NCBI GenBank assembly: GCA_016928775.1
Contig: JAFGKD010000113.1
Location: 1 to 38,063, forward strand
Source: Candidatus Zhuqueibacterota bacterium
GTDB lineage: Bacteria; Zhuqueibacterota; Zhuqueibacteria; Residuimicrobiales; Krinioviventaceae
DNA length: 38,063 nucleotides
Direction of reading: 5' to 3'
The notes beneath the pieces were generated by a model. The model searched no databases. It worked only from the letters and a program-made list of their open reading frames with translations, and was not told the DNA's origin. The position numbers and the translations under genes were made by a program. The stretch's first letter is position 1; every line of letters starts with the position of its first letter. Of this stretch, positions 1-8,134 are shown in pieces.

Positions 1-79
1 AAAATACCTTCTATCATCCTCGGTGTCCTTTGTGCGCTCTGTGGTTCATGCTTTTTGGTTGTGGCCTTCGGCCACACTG

Positions 80-127
80 CGTGCATCCGTGGCTCATAGT
101 TTGTCTGCGGCCAAAGGCCGCGCCAGG
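80..127. repeat. Dispersed intergenic repeat, copy R1 (3' part only)
   Basis: This 48-bp stretch matches the 3' end of the repeat copies at 7825-8011 and 23297-23490: a 'catccgtggct' arm, a short T-rich spacer, then a perfect hairpin gcggcc-aaa-ggccgc at 107-121 and the terminal 'gccagg'. The long 5' part of the unit is missing. A second hairpin, gtggcc-ttc-ggccac, lies just before it at 61-75. The copy sits about 20 bp beyond the purA stop codon, so it is the 3' flank of that gene. I see no T-tract that would make it a normal terminator in either direction. Confidence 0.8.
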
Positions 128-146
128 TAATCCGGCGACATGTCCC

Positions 147-1424
147 TCATGGCACAACAATCGTCTGATTTCGATCCGGCCCAACAGAGACCAAGCCGAT
201 CTTGACACCGGTCAGTTCGCTCAAACGATTCAGATAGGATTTTGTGTTGTGTGGTAAATTTTCCCAGCTTTTAATATCCGTCGTTGACGTGAGCCATCCT
301 GGATGTTTTTCCAGGATAGGCCGGGCGCCGAGTTGAACTTTGAGATCCGCGGGATAATGCTCGAAAACCATGCCGTTATACTCATAGGCGGTGCAAATTT
401 TAATTTCCTCCAGCGTGTCCAGTACATCGAGCTTGGTGATCACCAGACTTGTCAGTCCATTGACCCGCACAGCGTTATTGACCACAACGGCATCAAACCA
501 GCCGCACCGTCGTGGACGACCGGTGGTCGCGCCAAATTCTCCGCCAAGCTGTCGGATGTGTTCGCTAAACTTTGCGTCAAATTCTGTTGGCAACGGCCCC
601 ATGCCGACGCGCGTGGTATAAGCTTTCACAATACCAATGATATGATCCAACCGGTTTGGACCGAGGCCTGTGCCGATACAAGCGCCGCCGGCGGTCGGAT
701 TGGAGGACGTGACAAAAGGATAGGTGCCAAAGTCTACATCCAGCATGGTACCCTGAGCCCCTTCCAGGAGAATCTCTTTGCCATCATTGATGGCTTGATT
801 GAGATAAACTGATGCGTCGGTGATGTGATCGCGTATGGACTGAGCAAAAGCCAGACATTGTTCGACAATATCCTCTGCCTGGATGGGGTGACAGTTATAG
901 ATGGATTCAAGCACTTTATTGTGCCGGGCCAATATGTCGGTGATTTTTGTTCTCAGATGTTGTTCATCCAACAGATCGCAAACGCGCAGACCAAAGCGTC
1001 CAACTTTGTCCATATACGCTGGACCAATCCCGCGTCCGGTCGTACCAATTTTTTTTGATCCTTGCGACTCCTCACTCGCCGTGTCCAGACATCGATGATA
1101 AGGCAATATAAGATGGGCGCGATCACTGATTAATAGACGATCATCTATTTCTACGCCCTGATCTTTCAAAAAGGCGACTTCTTCGAGAAAAACCCGGGGA
1201 TCGATAACAACACCATTGCCGATGACGCAATTTGTATGCGGCCATAATATGCCGGAGGGAATCTGATGCAGGATAATCTCTTTTCCATTAATGACGACAG
1301 TGTGGCCGGCATTAGGGCCACCTTGATACCGGGCGACAATATCCGCCTTTTGGCTGAGCAAGTCAACAATTTTACCCTTGCCCTCATCACCCCATTGACC
1401 ACCTATAATTACTGATACAGCCAT
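147..1424 (-). CDS. purA: Adenylosuccinate synthetase
   Basis: PurA catalyses the GTP-dependent joining of IMP and aspartate to adenylosuccinate, the first committed step from IMP to AMP, in the cytoplasm. The 425-residue product has the family's usual length. The P-loop-like GDEGKGK motif is at residues 12-18, with the catalytic aspartate at D13 and the catalytic histidine at H41 (NAGH), the same numbering as the E. coli enzyme. The GTTGRGIGPAY segment and the late TTGRPRRCGWFD motif are also present. The frame is open six codons further upstream, but the ATG at 1424 is preferred: GGAG lies 5 nt before it and family proteins begin with MxxxVIIGGQWGDEGKGK. The gene follows the STAS gene after 83 bp that contain a terminator-like hairpin, so its expression may depend on read-through. 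Very sure of function. Confidence 0.98.
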   Translation of the reverse strand: MAVSVIIGGQWGDEGKGKIVDLLSQKADIVARYQGGPNAGHTVVINGKEIILHQIPSGILWPHTNCVIGNGVVIDPRVFLEEVAFLKDQGVEIDDRLLISDRAHLILPYHRCLDTASEESQGSKKIGTTGRGIGPAYMDKVGRFGLRVCDLLDEQHLRTKITDILARHNKVLESIYNCHPIQAEDIVEQCLAFAQSIRDHITDASVYLNQAINDGKEILLEGAQGTMLDVDFGTYPFVTSSNPTAGGACIGTGLGPNRLDHIIGIVKAYTTRVGMGPLPTEFDAKFSEHIRQLGGEFGATTGRPRRCGWFDAVVVNNAVRVNGLTSLVITKLDVLDTLEEIKICTAYEYNGMVFEHYPADLKVQLGARPILEKHPGWLTSTTDIKSWENLPHNTKSYLNRLSELTGVKIGLVSVGPDRNQTIVVP

Positions 1425-1440
1425 CATAACTCCTTTACAC

Positions 1441-1476
1441 ATAAAAGCTCCGAACCGTAATAGCGGCCCGGAGCTT
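1441..1476 (-). terminator. Terminator-like hairpin between the STAS gene and purA
   Basis: On the minus strand, arms 1476-1464 and 1457-1445 form a 13-bp stem with a 6-nt loop, followed by TTTTAT at 1444-1441. Two of the pairs are G-U on the minus-strand RNA but C/A mismatches on the plus strand, so the structure belongs to the minus transcript. It ends only 17 nt before the purA start codon. Either secDF-STAS transcription ends here and purA is read by leakage, or the hairpin acts as an attenuator. Confidence 0.6.
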
Positions 1477-1507
1477 GCTAAAATATCGAATTGCTGATAT
1501 CGTGCCG

Positions 1508-1843
1508 TTAAAAATCTGCGATAGCCTCTTCAACCGTGTCATAGAGCTTTATGACGTTTGTCAACTTTGTGATGGTCAGCAGATTTTTGATCTTTTCCGT
1601 TGCAGCGGCAATTTTGAGTTCACCTCCGGCATTCCGAACCGTAGTGAGCGCGCTGATAATGATTCCGAGTCCGGAGCTATTCATCCAGTTGACTTTGGAC
1701 AAATCTGCGACGACATGCAGATGTCCGCTTTCCGAGAACTCGTGCAGCTTGTCATTAATTTTGCTTGCATCCGGTCCACCAATTATTTTGCCAGACAATT
1801 CAAAGACCAGAACACCCTCTTGCTCACGCTGTTGAATTTCCAT
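1508..1843 (-). CDS. STAS-domain anti-sigma factor antagonist (SpoIIAA/RsbV-like)
   Basis: This 111-residue protein is a single STAS domain. In the SpoIIAA/RsbV family such proteins bind an anti-sigma kinase and free the sigma factor. The kinase inactivates them by phosphorylating a serine, and PP2C/SpoIIE phosphatases reactivate them. The phosphorylation site motif is NSSGLG at residues 55-60, so S56 is the expected target; the usual preceding Asp of DSSGLG is Asn here. The start at 1843 is chosen because GAGGAA lies 6 nt upstream and the frame's longer version would overlap secF. It is 22 bp downstream of secF and probably in the same transcript. No anti-sigma kinase is adjacent. A plausible partner is the SpoIIE-type phosphatase at 35171-37591, but that link is inference. 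Confidence 0.9.
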   Translation of the reverse strand: MEIQQREQEGVLVFELSGKIIGGPDASKINDKLHEFSESGHLHVVADLSKVNWMNSSGLGIIISALTTVRNAGGELKIAAATEKIKNLLTITKLTNVIKLYDTVEEAIADF

Positions 1844-1865
1844 AACAAATTCCTCGTTTAATTTA

Positions 1866-2798
1866 TTAACGAGATTTTCGTAAAACGGGCCCTTTCCCTT
1901 TTTTGGTGTCCGTTCTCGTATACCATTCGAGGACAACGGGGCTGGCGACAAAAAGTGACGAATAGGTTCCAATGACAACACCAACGATCAAGGCAAAGGA
2001 AAAATTGTGAATCACTTCACCGCCAAAAAAATAAAGTACAACAACCACAATCAATGTCGTAAAAGAAGTAATGACTGTGCGGCTCAGCGTTTGATTCAGA
2101 CTTGTATTTACAATCGTTGTAAAAGTTTCACGGCGCAAATTTTTGAGATTTTCGCGAATACGATCATAGACTACGATTGTATCATTCAGTGAATAACCGA
2201 CGATGGTGAGAAACGCCGCAACCACAGCTAATGATATCTCCAGATTGAGCAGTGAAAAAATACCGAGAGTGATAATGACGTCATGAAAGAGTGCGATAAC
2301 AGCGCCGGCAGCGAACTTGAATTCAAATCGCCAACTGATATAGATGAGAATGCCAAGCAGCGAGACCAAAATTGCTAAAATAGCTGCGCGTGCCAATTCG
2401 CCACCAATCTTTGGACCAACATCAAGTATCGATCGAATCTCATAGGGATTATCAGGAAAATCCTTTGAAAGTTCATCTTCGATGATTTGCCCAGCCTCGG
2501 TACCCTCTTCGGTTTTTTCAACTCGAATGATAAACTCACTCGCTTCTGTCAAGCCAATCCGCTTGATCTCTGCATCACCAAAGCCGATATCTGCCAAAGA
2601 GGTGCGCAATTCACTGGCGGTTATGTCGTTTTCAAAAGAGAGGTCTAATGACGTACCGCCGGTAAAGTCAATGCCCAGAGTTGGGCCTCCATGAAAAACG
2701 AGAGAAACGAGTCCCACTACTATCAATGCGGCCGAGATGATATAGCCAATTTTTCGTTTTCCAACAAAATCTATTTTCGTGTTTTGCAAAACTTGCAT
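1866..2798 (-). CDS. secF: Protein translocase subunit SecF
   Basis: SecF forms with SecD an inner-membrane complex that uses the proton gradient to complete Sec-dependent export on the periplasmic side. The 310-residue protein has the expected layout: a first membrane helix at about 17-36, the LGIDFTGGT motif at 41-49, a small periplasmic domain to about residue 135, then five membrane helices with the GYSLNDTIVVYDRIREN signature at 201-217 in the fourth helix. The tail is basic (KKGKGPVLRKSR). The start has a strong GAGGAGA site. It follows secD by 38 bp and precedes the STAS gene by 22 bp, as part of one minus-strand unit. Confidence 0.98.
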   Translation of the reverse strand: MQVLQNTKIDFVGKRKIGYIISAALIVVGLVSLVFHGGPTLGIDFTGGTSLDLSFENDITASELRTSLADIGFGDAEIKRIGLTEASEFIIRVEKTEEGTEAGQIIEDELSKDFPDNPYEIRSILDVGPKIGGELARAAILAILVSLLGILIYISWRFEFKFAAGAVIALFHDVIITLGIFSLLNLEISLAVVAAFLTIVGYSLNDTIVVYDRIRENLKNLRRETFTTIVNTSLNQTLSRTVITSFTTLIVVVVLYFFGGEVIHNFSFALIVGVVIGTYSSLFVASPVVLEWYTRTDTKKGKGPVLRKSR

Positions 2799-2836
2799 TC
2801 TGTTTCCATCTCCTCAGAAAAAATCGTCGATTAGGG

Positions 2837-4885
2837 TTAAATGCTCAATTTCTTTATGGCATATTGAGAGGTAATAATATCAAAAATCAGCCGAGTGACC
2901 ACAATAGCTGTGAACATACTGGCTAAAATGCCAATTGATAATGTCAGGGCAAAACCTTTGATCGGGCCGGTGCCAAAGCTGTATAGCACGATTGCGGTGA
3001 TGAGCGTGGTCACGTTCGCATCGAGAATAGTCGAAAACGCCCGTCCATAGCCGGCATCAATGGCAGCGCGAACAGTTTTCCCGGATTTTAATTCTTCGCG
3101 AATTCGTTCAAAAATGAGAACGTTAGCATCAACGGCCATACCTACTGTCAGGATGATGCCAGCGATCCCCGGCAACGTCAACGTTGCATGAAAGCCCGCC
3201 ATCACTGCAAAGACAAAGACGATATTGAGCATCAAGGCAAAATCGGCAACAACACCAGCCGCTTTATAGTAGATAATCATAAAGAGTATGACAAGTAACA
3301 ATCCAATAAGCACCGAGTTACGTCCCCTGTTAATGGAATCCTGGCCCAGGGATGGTCCTACGGTATTTTCGGTTATCGAATACAATGGCGCGGGCAAGGC
3401 GCCGGCTCGCAGGATAAGCGCGAGGTCTTGCGCTTCTTCCATGCTGAATGTACCCTCGATCATGGCGCTGCCAGTGGAGATTTTTGTTTCGATGACCGGC
3501 GCGGACGCAACTTTGCCGTCGAGCACAATTGCCAGATAGCGACCGATGTTCATGCCGGTGACTTTGGAGAATGTTTTGGCGCCTTCATTGTTTAATTCCA
3601 TACTGACATACGGGGCACCGGCGCGTAGAGACTGGCCGCCGCCGGAAATTTGTACGCTGGCGTCAGAGAGCATTTCGCCCAAAAGCTCCGGCTCTTTTTT
3701 GGTGATGTACATTCTCTCGTATTGATCTTCGCCATAGATCATGGGCTCGTTACCAAAAAGGATTTCGACATCGCTGGGAATGACCGCTTGCACTTCCGGC
3801 AAATTGATGATTCGCTGCACGGCACGGACATTTTGCGCCGGAACAGCGATATAATTACTGCCGGAAATTTGACGCAACAGGGCGGTAAAAGGTTTATCGG
3901 AAAATGTGTTTTGATCAACCAACAATGTGGTGTCTTCTTCAGCTATCTCCTCCGTTTGTTCACCAAACAGATCTTCAATCGATACCTCTTCCTCCTCCGC
4001 TTGTTCCCCCTCGGTCAATTGTGCCGAATCCGGCTCTGCCGGTAGCAAAGTATCTCCCAGCGCTTCACCCCTTTGTTTGACGCGCATGACTCGATCAATG
4101 TCGTCCAGGATAGACCAGGTGAGTTCGGATTCCTCGACTAACTTGAATTCGAGCTGTGCAGTGGAGCTTATAACGTTTTTCGCGCGTTGAATGCTCGTCA
4201 CGCCGGCTAACTCTATGACGATACGGTTCGTGCCTTGTTTGGTAATTGAGGGTTCAGAGACACCAAATTGGTCGATGCGGTTTCGCAGTACTTCCAGCGT
4301 CCGGTTGATGGCATCTTCTGCTTCATCGCGCAGTTCCCGGATAATATCCTGATTTGTTTGACCTTTGCGGCCAAAGTAGCGATTCATATCAATATTTCGA
4401 GACTTGAAATTTTGTTCCAGAGCTGTAAAAAAGCCTGCGCCTTCCTGCTCGACAACGATTTTGGTGGCTGCAATAATATCCTCGAGTTGATCATCCTGAT
4501 TTTTGGCTAAATTGCGCAGCAATTGCGGTAAATCAGCTTCATAAACAAGATAGGTTCCACCCTGCAAATCAAGTCCCTGCTTGATTGCCCGTTTTTCCAC
4601 ATCTTCTATTTTGGCGCTCAACTCAATGATCTCGGCGGCACTCTGCAACGCTTTGTCCATGCTGTCACCACTGGCATTTTTGCGGATCCGCGCTTCCAGA
4701 TCGCCAACGGTCAGGCTTTCATCGATATCCAGTTTTGTGAGTCCGGTGAGACTCTCAATGTCAGCGAAAAGCTTGTTCTCCCGTTGGTGTAATCCGGAAA
4801 GCCGGAAAGTGGGATAAAGCGACACGCCGGCAATTATAAGCAGTGCGAGAACGAGAATTAATTTGGTAATATGACTTCGTTGCAT
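2837..4885 (-). CDS. secD: Protein translocase subunit SecD
   Basis: SecD is the larger partner of SecF in the proton-driven export-enhancing complex. The 682-residue protein has a first membrane helix at about 7-26, the GLDLQGG motif at 104-110, a large periplasmic P1 region, and a C-terminal block of five membrane helices from about 525 with DANVLIFERIREE at 586-598. A strongly acidic linker at about 284-320, rich in Glu with runs such as EQAEEEE, separates the two periplasmic halves and makes the protein longer than the commonest SecD. GGAGGA precedes the ATG at 4885. The gene opens the secD-secF-STAS unit and has a good promoter 50-80 bp upstream. Confidence 0.98.
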   Translation of the reverse strand: MQRSHITKLILVLALLIIAGVSLYPTFRLSGLHQRENKLFADIESLTGLTKLDIDESLTVGDLEARIRKNASGDSMDKALQSAAEIIELSAKIEDVEKRAIKQGLDLQGGTYLVYEADLPQLLRNLAKNQDDQLEDIIAATKIVVEQEGAGFFTALEQNFKSRNIDMNRYFGRKGQTNQDIIRELRDEAEDAINRTLEVLRNRIDQFGVSEPSITKQGTNRIVIELAGVTSIQRAKNVISSTAQLEFKLVEESELTWSILDDIDRVMRVKQRGEALGDTLLPAEPDSAQLTEGEQAEEEEVSIEDLFGEQTEEIAEEDTTLLVDQNTFSDKPFTALLRQISGSNYIAVPAQNVRAVQRIINLPEVQAVIPSDVEILFGNEPMIYGEDQYERMYITKKEPELLGEMLSDASVQISGGGQSLRAGAPYVSMELNNEGAKTFSKVTGMNIGRYLAIVLDGKVASAPVIETKISTGSAMIEGTFSMEEAQDLALILRAGALPAPLYSITENTVGPSLGQDSINRGRNSVLIGLLLVILFMIIYYKAAGVVADFALMLNIVFVFAVMAGFHATLTLPGIAGIILTVGMAVDANVLIFERIREELKSGKTVRAAIDAGYGRAFSTILDANVTTLITAIVLYSFGTGPIKGFALTLSIGILASMFTAIVVTRLIFDIITSQYAIKKLSI

Positions 4886-4935
4886 GAATTATGGTCCTCC
4901 GAACAAAAATATTTTAAAAAAAGACACAACCGCGA

Positions 4936-4964
4936 AATATAGCGCATTATAGTCAAAATGTCAA
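4936..4964 (-). promoter_or_regulatory. Sigma-70-type promoter for secD-secF-STAS
   Basis: On the minus strand TTGACA (4964-4959) and TATATT (4941-4936) are separated by exactly 17 bp, a perfect -35 and a 5/6 -10. The inferred start near 4929 gives a leader of about 45 nt before the secD ATG. This is the clearest promoter in the window and supports a conventional housekeeping sigma factor. Confidence 0.7.
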
Positions 4965-5117
4965 ACAAAAATTCCTGTACTATTCGTTGGTAAACAAGAT
5001 AAAACAATAAATTAGTGGCAATTGAAAAAAGGCTTTGTCTTTTCTTTTGCTTTTCTTAGAATGAACTATTAAAAACAAATTGTTTATTTTACGCACAAGC
5101 ACATTTAAGGAGCCTGG

Positions 5118-6500
5118 ATGACCACGTCCAAACCTCGTCAACCAGCACTTTGGCATGCTCTCCTGCCCGTTGTTTTTTTGATTTTTTTTCTTGGCATCAC
5201 TATTTTGCGATTTCATGGCACGCCACACATCCCCCTGATCGGCGGATCGGTGGTAGCATCGATTATGGGATTGTATCTTGGCCATTCCTGGAAGGCAATT
5301 GAGAACGGCATTGTCAATGGAATCACAATTGCCCTGCAAGCGTGTCTGATTCTGCTGATCATTGGTGTGCTCATCGGTACATGGATCATCAGCGGCATCG
5401 TTCCAACCATGATCTACTATGGCCTGAAACTTTTGGCACCGTCTGTATTTTTAGTGGCGAGTTGTCTGATTTGCGCACTTGTTTCTTTAGCCACGGGCAG
5501 TTCCTGGTCAACAGCCGGGACTGTCGGCATTGCGCTTATTGGTGTGGGGCAAGGACTTGGAATTCCGACGCCCGTTGTTGCCGGCGCCATCGTCTCAGGC
5601 TCCTATTTTGGCGATAAACTGTCACCGCTGTCAGATACGACCAATTTGGCACCTGCGGTCGCAGGTGCCGAGCTGTTCAGCCACATTCGCCATATGATTT
5701 ATACCACTGGACCCAGTTTCCTTATATCATTGCTGCTGTATGGTTTGCTGGGCCTGCGCTATAGCCGCAGCGATCTACAGCAGCAAGGTATTCATCACAT
5801 TTTATCAACGATTGAGATTCACTACAATATCAATCCGGTTCTGCTTTTGCCAGCACTGCTTGTTATTGCGATGGTCATTTTTCGAATTCCGGCATTACCG
5901 GCACTCCTCGGCGGTGCCGTGCTGGGCGGGTTGTTTGCGATTCTTTTTCAGAATGCTGCTTTATCCGCGGTGATACATGCAGCACAAACGGGATACGTAT
6001 CCGCAACCGGTGTTGCTGCCGTTGATACGCTATTGAGTCGCGGTGGCATGGAGAGTATGCTATCAACCGTCGCATTAATTATGTGTGCGCTTGCGTTTGG
6101 GGGTGTTATGGAAAAAACCGGCATGTTAGCTGCTATCGGTGGCGCGATTTTAAAAATGGCTAAAGGTACCGGTAGTCTTGTGGCATCAACTGTTTTGACG
6201 GCCATCGGCATGAATATCATCGCCCCGGATCAATATCTGGCCATTGTTGTGCCAGGGCGAATGTACCGCGAAGCCTACCAGCGCGCTCACCTGCAGGCAA
6301 AAAATTTGTCACGTGCCCTGGAAGACGGCGGCACGCTCAGTTCACCTCTCATCCCATGGAATACCTGCGGCAGTTATATGTGGGCGACATTAGGCGTCTA
6401 TCCGCTTGCCTATTTGCCGTTCGCTTTTTTGAATGTGCTGAATCCGATTATCTCCATCGTTCTTGGCTATACGGGATGGACCATTGCGAAGGAAAAGTAA
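5118..6500 (+). CDS. NhaC-family Na+/H+ antiporter
   Basis: The 460-residue protein is an inner-membrane secondary transporter of the NhaC family, which exchanges Na+ for H+ and in some members other solutes (for example malate/lactate exchange). About 11-12 hydrophobic helices are visible. The family hallmark GDKLSPLSDTTNLA lies at 165-178, just after the ATGSSWSTAGT segment (125-135). The C-terminal half has the LEDGGTLSSPLIPWNTCG motif typical of NhaC proteins. AAGGAG is 6 nt upstream of the ATG. It is transcribed away from secD, with 232 bp between them, and has no operon partner. The family call is firm, but the actual ion or substrate cannot be read from sequence, so no gene symbol is given. 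Confidence 0.92.
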   Translation: MTTSKPRQPALWHALLPVVFLIFFLGITILRFHGTPHIPLIGGSVVASIMGLYLGHSWKAIENGIVNGITIALQACLILLIIGVLIGTWIISGIVPTMIYYGLKLLAPSVFLVASCLICALVSLATGSSWSTAGTVGIALIGVGQGLGIPTPVVAGAIVSGSYFGDKLSPLSDTTNLAPAVAGAELFSHIRHMIYTTGPSFLISLLLYGLLGLRYSRSDLQQQGIHHILSTIEIHYNINPVLLLPALLVIAMVIFRIPALPALLGGAVLGGLFAILFQNAALSAVIHAAQTGYVSATGVAAVDTLLSRGGMESMLSTVALIMCALAFGGVMEKTGMLAAIGGAILKMAKGTGSLVASTVLTAIGMNIIAPDQYLAIVVPGRMYREAYQRAHLQAKNLSRALEDGGTLSSPLIPWNTCGSYMWATLGVYPLAYLPFAFLNVLNPIISIVLGYTGWTIAKEK

Positions 6501-6652
6501 TAAAAAACTTGCGCTTTTGATAAAAATTTAATATTTATCATCATACCGGATTCTTTCCAAAAATTGAAACTGCCAAGGGGAACTCACGCCACCGGAACCA
6601 TAGTCGCGCAAGCGCCCATTCGATGATCGTATCAAGGGCAAGATCCGGCAAT

Positions 6653-6681
6653 TTGTTACCATCGATAGACTTGTTTAGTAT
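6653..6681 (+). promoter_or_regulatory. Possible promoter for the cysteine protease gene
   Basis: TTGTTA (6653-6658) and TAGTAT (6676-6681) are 17 bp apart, each matching 4 of 6 consensus bases. They lie about 50 bp before the protease start. The match is modest and could be chance in an AT-rich stretch. Confidence 0.3.
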
Positions 6682-6733
6682 CACAATCACTGTCGTGTAT
6701 AAATAAACATTCTCACTTAACGGGAGGTCTCAA

Positions 6734-7684
6734 ATGAAGTATCACAGAATTTCTTTTGTCGTCATGTCTCTCATCCTTGTGCTTTTTGTTTTTGGTCAAC
6801 AATCGGATGATAGTATTGTGCCCCAAAAGGTTGAAGCTCAACTGCAAAAACTGGAGCAAGAAATTGAAAAAAAGCAGTATTCATTTACCGTGGGATATAA
6901 TTCGGCGCACGCCTATCAGCTATCAGAGCTGTGCGGTTTGCGCGTTCCGGAGGATTGGCTATCGACAGCAAAAGCCAATAACATCCAGCTCGTGCAACCG
7001 CAAATGCTTAGAGCCGAAGCTGTGACTATACCCGCACAATGGGACTGGCGGGAGCAGGATGGCGTCACGGCAATTCGCGATCAAAAAAGTTGTGGCAGCT
7101 GCTGGGCTTTTGCAACACTCGGCTCCTTTGAATCCTTGCTAAAAATAAAACAAGACACAACGGTTGATTTATCCGAGCAACATTTGGTCTCTTGCAATCA
7201 ATGGAACTGGGGCTGTAATGGTGGATTTTGGGCGCATGATATGCTCATAAATCCGGGTGCAGTGTTGGAAGCTGATTTCAGCTATGTTGCCGCCGATGTG
7301 GCCTGTGGTGGACCCTACACTTATCCTTTTAAATTAAATGGTTGGAGCTATGTTGACGGACAGAGTGAGATTCCAGGCGTTCAGGCCATCAAGGAAGCCA
7401 TTTACAACTATGGGCCAGTTTGTACAGCTGTCTATGTGGGCACAGCCTTTCAGTCATATACGAGCGGGGTGTTTGACAAGGAAGAAGCCAAGTCAGGTGG
7501 ATTCCTCAATTGTGGTGGCCAAACAAAATCTCCGAATCACGGCGTTATGCTTGTCGGCTGGGATGATACCAAGAACGCGTGGATTCTCAAAAACAGCTGG
7601 GGGACGGGCTGGGGAGAAAATGGTTACATGCTGATTAAATATGAAACGAGTCTGATTGGTTATGCTGCGGCCGTGTCTTTTTAG
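6734..7684 (+). CDS. Secreted papain-like (C1A) cysteine protease
   Basis: This is a 316-residue peptidase of the papain family, which cleaves proteins with a Cys-His-Asn triad. Residues 1-22 are a Sec signal peptide, residues about 23-100 a short pro-region with a Lys/Glu-rich helical start, and the mature domain begins near 'PAQWDWRE' (100-107). The oxyanion Gln is Q117, the catalytic cysteine C123 in the QKSCGSCWAF motif, the histidine H269 (SPNHGVMLVGWDD) and the asparagine N287 (KNSWGTGWGENGY). The paired GCNGG motif (160-164) is also present. All active-site residues are intact. GGGAGG stands 6-7 nt before the ATG. It has no T9SS tail, so a periplasmic or outer-membrane-exported fate is open. 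It is a stand-alone gene. Confidence 0.96.
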   Translation: MKYHRISFVVMSLILVLFVFGQQSDDSIVPQKVEAQLQKLEQEIEKKQYSFTVGYNSAHAYQLSELCGLRVPEDWLSTAKANNIQLVQPQMLRAEAVTIPAQWDWREQDGVTAIRDQKSCGSCWAFATLGSFESLLKIKQDTTVDLSEQHLVSCNQWNWGCNGGFWAHDMLINPGAVLEADFSYVAADVACGGPYTYPFKLNGWSYVDGQSEIPGVQAIKEAIYNYGPVCTAVYVGTAFQSYTSGVFDKEEAKSGGFLNCGGQTKSPNHGVMLVGWDDTKNAWILKNSWGTGWGENGYMLIKYETSLIGYAAAVSF

Positions 7685-7824
7685 AGATTTGCACTGCAAT
7701 TCGCAACAGCGTGGATTTTTGGCAAAGCTTTTAGCCGCAAAGAAAACCGCAGAGATCGCAAAGAAGCGCTGAAAATACTAAAATGTAAAATTATGATAGG
7801 CCAGCTTTTCTTTTTTTGCGATGC

Positions 7825-8011
7825 TCCGTACTATACATCTGCAACATTGTGTTTTTTTAGCAAAGTTTAAAAGCCACGGATTTTCACGGATAAAACACGG
7901 ATCATATCATTCATTTTTATCTTTTTTATCCTCCAGTCTCAAAACTTTCGTGAAAAAAATCCGTGTCCATCCGTGGCTCAAAATTTGGTTGCGGCCGAAA
8001 GCCGCGCCAGG
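7825..8011. repeat. Dispersed intergenic repeat, copy R2 (full length)
   Basis: This is a full-length copy of the family. It starts 'ccgtactatacatctgcaac', continues with a T-run and 'gtttaaaagccacgg', and has two 20-bp arms in inverse orientation (7872-7891 and 7959-7978), matching except for a short internal block. It ends with the hairpin gcggc-cgaaa-gccgc (7991-8005) and 'gccagg'. The arms enclose about 67 bp. It fills most of the 450-bp gap between the protease and response regulator genes, which otherwise holds a short 'cgcaaaga'-type degenerate repeat near 7735-7770 and no gene. Confidence 0.85.
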
Positions 8012-8053
8012 ATAGAATGTGTTAATATTGGATTAAGGCAATGTTAACCTCTT

Positions 8054-8069
8054 GTAAATAGAAATTTAC
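8054..8069. promoter_or_regulatory. Short palindrome upstream of the two-component genes
   Basis: GTAAAT-AGAA-ATTTAC is a perfect 6-bp inverted repeat about 65 bp before the response regulator start. It could be an operator, but one short AT-rich palindrome is weak evidence. Confidence 0.25.
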
Positions 8070-8134
8070 TTGCTTAAGAAATTATTTGCCCCTAACTTGT
8101 TCGAAATTAATGAAAAAATATCAAGCGAAATACC

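Noticed and set aside
7825..8011. An insertion sequence
   Set aside because: The repeat has inverted arms, but no transposase frame is present in any copy and no target duplication is evident.
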